Shown here one piece after another: positions 12,665-12,824 of a stretch of 12,824 bases of DNA. Made by a program: the position numbers and the translations under genes. The notes beneath the pieces were generated by a model. That model saw nothing but the letters and a program-made list of their open reading frames with translations, was not told the DNA's origin and did no database searches. Each line of letters begins with the position of its first letter. Position 1 is the stretch's first letter. The DNA lies in contig CANGSN010000044.1 of assembly GCA_947455805.1 (NCBI GenBank), forward strand, positions 1 to 12,824, given 5' to 3'. The DNA is from Planctomycetota bacterium (lineage in GTDB: Bacteria; Planctomycetota; UBA1135; UBA2386).

Positions 12665-12824
12665 ATGAAGTCCGATCCCTCGCCGTCCCTCCAGCGCCTG
12701 CGCGCCCTGCTGCACGAGGCGGCTGCCGATCCGGCGGCGACGGCGCGCCAGCTGGCGGACGCGCGAGCCGAGGTCCTGCACGACGGTGCGCACGACGGGG
12801 CGCTGGCGCACGAGTTGCTGGCCG
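12665..12824 (+). CDS. 5' end of an unrecognised gene, cut by the window edge
   Basis: An open frame begins MKSDPSPSLQRLRALLHEAA and runs 53 codons to the window edge without a stop. The visible part is alanine-rich, acidic and helical (ATARQLADARAEVLHDGAHDGALAHELL), without a signal peptide or membrane helix. TATGAT 24 nt upstream supports transcription, and codon use is like that of the neighbours. Nothing in the fragment identifies a family. It could be a further regulator linked to the sigma/anti-sigma pair upstream, but position alone is no proof. Confidence 0.6.
   Translation, partial: MKSDPSPSLQRLRALLHEAAADPAATARQLADARAEVLHDGAHDGALAHELLA

Noticed and set aside
1..12824. CRISPR array, tRNA, rRNA, riboswitch or phage genes
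   Set aside because: No regularly spaced repeats, cloverleaf ends, conserved rRNA segments or phage structural motifs were seen on either strand.

Overview
The window is very GC-rich and densely coding, with short intergenic gaps. It holds thirteen credible genes plus the 5' end of a fourteenth. The combination suggests a Planctomycetota-like chromosome (inference, moderate confidence): two ECF sigma factors each overlapping a gene for a one-pass membrane protein, a leucine-rich-repeat ectodomain, a WbsX-type glycan protein, a standalone Clp N-domain protein and a divergent IS200-like (RAYT) protein. Deltaproteobacteria-like or Acidobacteria-like lineages cannot be excluded. Several genes that start a transcript have a TAGNNT-like hexamer only 6-10 nt before the start codon and no Shine-Dalgarno. 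This suggests leaderless transcription and was used to choose starts.

Left part (1-1979): a standalone Clp N-domain protein, a strong hairpin that belongs to a direct repeat, and a translesion polymerase IV gene (dinB). dinB converges on a minus-strand cluster, with a hairpin between the two stop codons. That cluster (5255 to 1959) runs in this order: zincin metallopeptidase of the Peptidase_Mx type, D-Ala-D-Ala-ligase-like ATP-grasp enzyme, DUF1801 protein, secreted protein of unknown function. The peptidase and ATP-grasp genes are 7 bp apart. They are the best candidate here for an uncharacterised biochemical system: a peptide-bond-forming enzyme made together with a peptide-bond-cleaving one.

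Middle (5256-8579): an ECF sigma factor and an overlapping membrane LRR protein lie on the minus strand. They are divergent from a RidA deaminase gene followed by a membrane-anchored SRPBCC protein on the plus strand. A short, apparently truncated DUF3592 protein ends 3 bp from the SRPBCC gene, on the opposite strand.

Right part (8580-12824): on the minus strand, an IS200-like RAYT protein is followed by a WbsX/GH99-like protein and then the DUF3592 fragment. The RAYT's HUH motif has changed to H-L-D, and its gene contains a perfect 14-bp inverted repeat. About 600 bp without a supportable gene follow. Then comes a second ECF sigma factor, overlapping by ATGA with a membrane protein whose external part looks like a LolA/RseB sensor. 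A truncated reading frame begins at 12665.

No rRNA, tRNA, CRISPR array, complete insertion sequence or phage module was seen. All family assignments come from reading the sequence without database searches.
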